Translations under genes and position numbers: made by a program
The notes under the pieces: generated by a model
Databases searched by the model: none
What the model was told of the DNA's origin: nothing
The model's input: the letters and a program-made list of their open reading frames with translations, nothing else
In this document: one piece after another, positions 57,557 through 64,000 of the stretch
Numbering within the stretch: the stretch's first letter is position 1
How the letters are laid out: each line of letters starts with the position of its first letter
Assembly: GCF_001625215.2 (NCBI RefSeq)
Contig: NC_030381.2
Span: 34,966,689-35,030,688 of the forward strand
From: Daucus carota subsp. sativus
Taxonomy: Eukaryota > Streptophyta > Magnoliopsida > Apiales > Apiaceae
Direction: 5' to 3'
Length of the DNA: 64,000 nucleotides

Positions 57557-58899
57557 TTAAGCACTGCCCTTCTTCTCAACAAGATTCTCAATCAAATCAG
57601 CCGCATCCTGCACGGTAGCAATGGTCTGTGCACTTTCTTCCTCCACGCTGATTCCAAATTCCTCTTCTAGTCCCATCACAATTTCTACCTATAGAAGGAA
57701 GTTGTGTACATCTCAGTTAGCGAATAAAATGTATCAGGCAACTGATATATAGTATGGATGTAAAACATCAAAAGTTAAAACAAGTTGAAAGTTAGTGATA
57801 CATACTGTGTCTAGAGAGTCAGCCCCAAGTGCTGCAAACTTTGAGTCTCCAGTAACTGCAACATCAGGTTGTATTGCCAGTTGCTTTCTCACGATTTCAC
57901 AAACCTTATCCACTGTCTCAGGTTTGGCCTGCTCAAAGATATTACGATTTATGTTACTTTGCAAGGACAATAAAATTATAATTCGCTTAAAATCAAGTAG
58001 AACTGCCATTCCAAATTAAATTTTACTAACTACTATAACATAATCATCATCTACCTTGATGCTAGCAAGAATGAATAGTTACTTGTAATAATGATCACAA
58101 AACTGTCAGTAGAATTCAATTCAAATTTCAACTCATCATTGTATTTAGAACTAAAATGCAGCATTAACTAGAAGAATCAAGTAGATTACACAATAATGCA
58201 GGACTATATAATAGCATTTCAAAGTAGACGTATAATCAGAAAACTGAACCAAGAAACAAATGTTCATAGAATCATACTGCGCAAGACACCCTGAAACGAC
58301 GCGAGGCTGCCTGCAACCTAAGTGAAGGGAAAGATTTGCCATTGATGGAGAGTGACACCGAATTCTTGGCAAGTCCCTGCACGAATTAACAACAGAAACG
58401 TCAGTGAAACCCATTCAAGCGTCAACACATCCGATTAAAATTAATCATCGAGTACTGTTTAGTACCAAATATTAAAAAAATCCCAAATTTATCAAGAAAT
58501 TAGGCTATCAAAACACGAAATCACAAATCAATATAAGTTGAGGCTTCAAAATTGAAATAATCAACATTCAAACACCGTCAATTAACCACCAGTCCAAGTA
58601 ATTAAGTATAAGCACAGCCATAACATGTAGAAAAACATCACAATCATATCTAAAACCCTAAAAACAAATTTAAAAAAAATCACACATTGATAACTAAAAA
58701 GATCCAAAATTTCCAAAAAGATACACACATACACACCAAAGATTCAATCTTTCACCAAAATCGAAGCAAAAATAACAAAAATCACATAAATGACGCGAAA
58801 AAATCGGGGGAGATGAAATGTAGTGCAGTAGAGTACCTTGTTGTTGAGAGTGAGAGAGGTGAATGAAATGGAAGAAGCTGCGATAGTTGAAGAAGCCAT
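57557..58899 (-). CDS. ACP: Acyl carrier protein, plastid precursor
   Basis: Exons 58899-58837, 58376-58278, 57928-57806 and 57688-57557 encode 138 aa. Residues 1-53 ([13 protein letters not shown] start, Ser/Thr/Arg-rich, ending RRFRVSCA) form a chloroplast transit peptide. The mature domain begins [13 protein letters not shown]. The phosphopantetheine attachment Ser lies in [18 protein letters not shown], split by intron 3. The protein carries growing acyl chains in plastid fatty acid synthesis. All introns are GT-AG and phase 0. Intron 2 ends GAGCAG, so the acceptor could also be used three bases earlier, adding one Gln. The four-exon structure and length fit plant ACP genes. Confidence 0.95.
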
Positions 58900-60282
58900 T
58901 TGGAGAGTAAAAGCAATTGCAGAAGCAGTAGATCTGGATGTACAGGAGGAGTATATAGAGGACAAATGGGCGGAGAGTTCCAAGGGTGTGAGACTTGTGT
59001 TGTGTTACAGCAGTACTTGAGTATTCAGTTTGGTTTGACATGTGTTGTAACGTTAGACTAGTTTTGGGCTGTTTGGCGACGTGGATGTGGGGCCCAGCCG
59101 CTGCTCAGCTCTTTGATTTAATTATTTTGTTAATTTTTGAAATTTATCGATTTTAGAAAAGAGCAGTGCATGATGTCAAATGTTTTAATTGGGATTGTTC
59201 ACGTGAATATAGACGGCTCATTCTAATTAAACTTACCATATGTCATGAAATAGAAAATTTTGTACATACAATTATACGTACCAAGTATTTTTTAATATAT
59301 ATATATATTAAAATGATGTATTTTTAAATTTAGAGAGTTGATAATATTTATTGCTGTTTTGGAAAAATATGTATTGACGTAAAATTATTAATTTATCAAG
59401 ATTTGATTATATTTATACAAAAAATGTCTTTTAGCTTCTTTATTTAGAATACTAGATGACTCGACTCACAATTATTATATTTGAATTATTTTGTGAATAA
59501 TTTTTAAAAAAATAAATCAACTACATATAACTAAGCTCAAACTCAAAGAAACTTCAACAATCCTCAGGCTCAAACACATATTACCAACTACACTCATTGT
59601 CAAAATCCTAACTCTTTTTCTTATAGAGGTTCAAACCTTGTTAACAATTTTGTGATTCTGAAGTACACATGAAAGGTTCTCCGCTGAGAATACAATCCAT
59701 TCTATTTCAAAGATACTTGATGAATTCTTTTCTGTAATCCAGGAAGTACAACGCGTAAAGGCCGAAGGCATCCCTTGGCCTATCAATGAACAACACTTAT
59801 AATACTACAACAGAACTATATTACAATCCAATATGTTGATAACCATGCATTGAAGGATGGTTATCATGGTAGTATGTTACAATCTCTATTTGCTCTCTAA
59901 CCAGACTATATAATCATTTCTTTCCCCCAAAAAAATTGATGTCAGATAGGAAGCGGCAATCTTGTAAAGATCTGTCGTGGGTTGCTGAGTGACTGACCGA
60001 GAATACAAGATTGGATGAAAAAGAAAACTACCAATATGAATACAATACTCAGACAAGCTCTGTGTGCTCCACCACCCGTAGAACACTCACTTGGAAAACA
60101 AATAAAAAAATACTTGCCGACTGCAAACAAGTCATTACCGTGCATATCTGATATATACAGTAGCACACTGTAAAGTTGGTGAATGTTACTCTGCTAGTAA
60201 CATCAGCACCGGAGGACAAACCTCAAAACAAAGGGCATACTTCAATGCAAACCTGAAGAACAAAAATGCTGTTAATGTTTCG
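58900..60282. other. Intergenic: ACP promoter and NHX 3' flank
   Basis: The ACP leader probably starts near 59000. The rest is AT-rich with a TA run near 59298. No supported gene; overlapping frames at 58694-59041 are shadows of ACP exon 1 and its leader. Confidence 0.5.
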
Positions 60283-63200
60283 TCACTTGCTCGCGTCCAT
60301 TTGCCATTGTGAATCATCTTGCTCAGTTGGTGAGCCTGGAACATACGGTACGAAACCTCGTCCGCCAAAAACAGGTCGCATGAAGGCGTTGTCAAATTTT
60401 CTCCAATAATGGTGGACAGAGCGAGAAGGTGCTGTCAGAAGCATCCTTAAGCTTGTCGGACGGGTCATAGTTGAGCATAGATCAGCCTCTGAATCTTGAG
60501 AATTTGCAAGCAGCGGTACAACGAAAGATTTAGGAGTGAGAGATTCAGATGAAATCATGCTGACCAAGTGTTTAGGAGAAGGTAGCAAGTGTCTAACTAG
60601 AGGCTTGGTGAGCAGTCCAAACACCTGCACAAATCCAATGAAGATCCAATCATTACCAATATTTAAGAAAATAACTATCTGCAGGTGTTACTCCTAAAAA
60701 ATAAATTGAAAATTATATTGTTGTGCTATTTAGTTTTTTTTTATGAGTTTTTTACATAGTTGGAAAACCCTTGCGGCACATATGATGTATTATTCATCTC
60801 CTCTCAAGTCTCATGAATGAAAAGCACAAGTAACTGTCCCAAATCAAGTGACCTGTCTCTCTCTTGGTTAAATGTAATTAAATTCAGTACTTGGCAATAT
60901 TATTGTTTTAAAAGTGTTCCGTCTGTTTCTGAAGGTTATATCATTCCACCCCCTACATTATCCTCACAACTTTAATCACATTTTCTCCTCTCTTTCGGGT
61001 CTTCTACTTAACAGCTTTAATTTCTTCCATTCGCTTGTAACTCTACTTTCCTTGAAAAATTATTCCCACCCCACCTCAGACCATAACAACCAACCAAATT
61101 ATTACTTATTCCTAATTGTGTCTTTCCATTTTTTTCTCACTCTTGCATTTTCTGTTCCCTTTATTCCATCCCACACCATAGCATCGATGGACAGGCACAG
61201 TCATCATTTGGAATGTAAAAAGTAAGATTTCCTACCACTGTGCTGAAAAGAACTACTGTGATGGTACTAGTAATCATGATTGCATTCCCACGTAGTTGAG
61301 TGTGGCCTTCTCTTGTAAACTGCAAGAGGAAAATAAGAGCTCAATTAAGACATATTTCATGCACAACGCACTTTCATTTACGTATAGTCCATAAGCCACA
61401 CTAACAATGAATTGGACTAAAAGTCTTAAAAGTACAAGGTTGAAGTTTCATACACTTCTATGGCCGTTAGATATTATATGATAAATCAAATTTCCACCAA
61501 AAAGTTTAAAGTAAAAACAATTGCCTGATTGTAAGCCAGGGCCATCGAAACAGCACCACGCATAAGACCAGCCCACCAAATTGTAACCTGTAAAATCAGG
61601 GGAAAACGTGTTTATTTACTTCACTTGCCAACTAGCTAATGGAAAATGAATCATACGAAAAGGATAAAGGCCATACTTGCTGTTTTAGCTCAATTTTATT
61701 TTCAGGAGACTTCTTGGTCAAGTTGGATAAGAATGATAAAGGGAACACAAAGGCTGCTCTGCCTGCTAAAATCAGTCCCAACAGAATAGAGCTTACGCCA
61801 ATTGATGTTCCAGGGCTGGCGAAAAGAACAGTCAAAGTTACAACAGTCACCCATTTAAATTGATCATGTTTTGAAACTTAGCAAGCACGAAAAAATAACA
61901 GTAAACATTACCTGTCGCTTACATATCTCCACTTCTCAATATCCAAGGCATCCATACCAACATAAAGAAAGATAAATATCTCGGCAATGAATGACAATGT
62001 TGCAAATGTATGCCTGAAGAAGTGCAGAAAACAAATCACTGACAGAAAGACATGGGTGTGTCATTTTGTAAATAACAGAACTGTATGATAAGGGAAATAT
62101 GCTAACAGCAGCTAACGGAATACTATTTCCAACGACATACTTGGTAGTGACTCTTGAACTTTCAGTTACATTATGCCAGGTATAATGAGACATCACAATT
62201 CCACAAAAGAACACTGTGAGGATAGCACTTAAATCAAGCAACTGCAAGACAAATTGGGGACCAGCATTTTGTAAAAAACAAATAACAAGTTGTATAACTT
62301 GAAGCCAAGTGATCTGCAACTTTTCTTACCTCAGCCAGCATGTAAGAAAGGTATGCCATAAGTATCATAATAGCAACCTCTCTATCAGTAGAGTGCCTGA
62401 AAGCCATAACAAAATAAACGTTAACATAGAAGTGATTAGCCAAATAACCTACCAAGTACCAAACTGGCACGAATTTGATCTCACGATGTTGAGAAAGTGC
62501 GGAGAAAATAGAGCAGATGTGAGACAAAATTACTAACCGTCCAAAGTAGAGCTTTTTGATGATAAATGCACTAAGCAATCCAGCCTGAAGAAGATGAAAG
62601 CAAAATGTAACATTCAGAAACCAGACGCATATTGATGCTATCACTAAAATATGGATACTGACGCTCGGGGGGAGAGCGAGCGGGGGTGTATATATAGAGA
62701 GAGAGAGACTCACGAAAACTCCCAGTAGAGTGCTCGAGATGAATAAATATATGAAATTGCCAATCAACTGCAATGCCGTAACTGCATCGATATGAGACAA
62801 GTCGAAGTTCTGGACTGCATTAAAGAGGACCACTGATGTGGCATCGTTTACGACACCTTCACCAAAAACTAGACTATATAGTAAGGGCGTCTCATCCTGA
62901 TTAAGCACCTGCAGCATTTAATAGAGCATTAGAAAACAGAAATATATCACACTCCAGAAAGACTACAGGTTCAGAAGCCTTATACACCTGCAATGTACAA
63001 ACAGAATCCGTCGCAGAGAAGATTGCACCAATTGCTGAGTAAAAAGTAATAAAATTAGTCAATTAGGTGATATGCAGAGAAAAATAAAATTGCAATATGA
63101 TTTTGAAGAGAGAATTATCTTACCCAGAAAATCTCCTAACTCGAGAGAACCAATATTTATATTCTTGAAGAAGTGGATGGCTCCTGGTACATGAAACTTT

Positions 63201-63811
63201 GGATGTAAATACTATATGTACATTTTTTGAATTCTTCTTTTTTACCCAATTGATCCCAATTCGCACAATATATATCGACAGTGTTAAGCATCCTAACAAA
63301 TGACTCTTAATGTTTTTTAGCTATGTCAGCATTATAAAAAAAGTTGAAGTTTTGACTTAGAATGTTTAAAGTTCACACAAACAGAATCCGAATACGACAT
63401 AAAAGTGCACCTTAATCATAGTTGAAGCTATATATCTTCTTTATCTTTCGGGTTGAGAAAATTAAAGCAAGCACAAATAATTTTAAATCTGTAACAAATT
63501 AGGTTATTATTGCATGCTCTATAGTAGTTTAACTTGCTGAAAGAGTCCTGGTTTTTCTGAATATTGTCATGAGTACAAGTAAATGGACCGTACTGGAATT
63601 GGCTTTACAACACAAGAACATGAGACTCTACAGAACAGTCTTTCTTTTACAAAGATAATTAATTTATTAGCAGAATTATTAAAGAAAAGAAGAAGAGCTT
63701 ATATGTGAGCTGTTACATACCCAATGATATTATGCTGAAAGATATCAAAGTTCCGACAGCACCAAAGAGAGTGATGGTCATAAAGTTTCGAAAAAATTGT
63801 TTCTTTTTCAC
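60283..63811 (-). CDS. NHX: Vacuolar Na+(K+)/H+ antiporter, NHX class I (3' part; N-terminal exons beyond the window)
   Basis: Twelve exons: 63811-63721, 63183-63124, 63034-62988, 62908-62714, 62584-62538, 62396-62330, 62241-62141, 62013-61912, 61815-61677, 61587-61525, 61319-61236 and 60624-60283. They encode 445 in-frame residues; about 95-100 N-terminal residues, including the amiloride-site helix, lie past 64000. NHX proteins exchange vacuolar H+ for Na+ or K+ at the tonoplast. Diagnostic peptides are ATDSVCTLQ, VLNQDETPLLYSLVFGEG, GVVNDATSVVLFNA, STDREVA, FFCGIVMSHYTWHNV, IFLYVGMDALDIEKW and WWAGLMRGAVSMALAYN. The C-terminal tail ends FGGRGFVPYVPGSPTE, as in class I vacuolar NHX. The intron after 61525 appears to begin with GC. 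Confidence 0.95.
61320..61524 (-). other. Probable GC-AG intron of NHX
   Basis: The upstream exon ends AATCAG followed by GCAATT; the acceptor is CTCTTGCAG|TTTACA. A GC donor gives the family-typical YNQ|FTR junction. The alternative GT six bases on (ATT|GTTTTT) would stay in frame but insert two residues. Confidence 0.6.
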
Positions 63812-64000
63812 CTGGAACCTGATTAAAACATTTGCCAAGAAAAATGTTGGTCATATTCTCAAAGTAAGCTTCCCCAGTATATAAGCAAATAGTAGCGTCA
63901 TCAGCAAGACAAACACATTTGATATCTAGGGCTGCAGAACAAATATAAAAGAGATCCCTACAACAATCTATATTAGAGCATGAAAACCATGGCCACTATT

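Noticed and set aside
58694-59041. Three overlapping frames near ACP exon 1
   Set aside because: Only the frame starting at ATG 58899 continues through splice sites to the ACP mature domain. The others are shadows.

Overview
This is a nuclear window from a flowering plant, most likely a eudicot. It is AT-rich intergenic DNA with intron-containing plant genes (GT-AG introns, TATA promoters) and many plant transposable elements. I cannot name the species; an asterid or Apiaceae-like origin is only a guess.

Layout: (1) 1 to about 10,980 is most of a young Ty3/gypsy LTR retrotransposon of the TAT/Retand type. Its 5' LTR lies off the left edge. It carries a spliced gag, an intact gag-pol frame (637-6150) and a 3' LTR from 10,190. 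Between pol and the 3' LTR it carries a complete antisense gene with its own TATA box, a 5'UTR intron and three coding exons (6807-9284). The same 4 kb holds 22 exact copies of the 8-bp palindrome GGCGCGCC; I saw none elsewhere in the window. This is the strongest candidate for something undescribed. (2) 11,580-12,580 holds fold-back MITE sequence and a small retroposon. (3) 13,012-16,400 is the complex I subunit gene NDUFA8 (minus), with a solo LTR in its long intron. (4) 17,250-33,100 is a cluster of four class III peroxidase genes (minus). Three are near-identical tandem copies (A, B, C) and one is diverged (D). Transposon insertions present in only some copies (TRIM, LINE, Stowaway, hAT-like MITE) date the duplications. 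(5) 33,100-43,900 is gene-poor and packed with MITEs, two non-autonomous Helitrons and microsatellites. (6) 43,900-64,000 is gene-rich: a small acidic protein (minus), an unidentified terminal exon (minus), a cytosolic Cu/Zn superoxide dismutase (minus), a classical arabinogalactan protein (plus), a plastid acyl carrier protein (minus) and the C-terminal 445 codons of a vacuolar Na+/H+ antiporter of the NHX type (minus, running off the right edge).

The host genes do not form one pathway. Peroxidases, superoxide dismutase and NHX are each associated with redox or ion stress in plants, but their proximity here is probably incidental. Exon models come from reading splice sites and checking that every junction keeps frame and gives the expected family length: peroxidases 327/327/327/323 aa, SOD 152 aa, ACP 138 aa, NDUFA8 105 aa. 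No tRNA, rRNA or CRISPR feature was seen.
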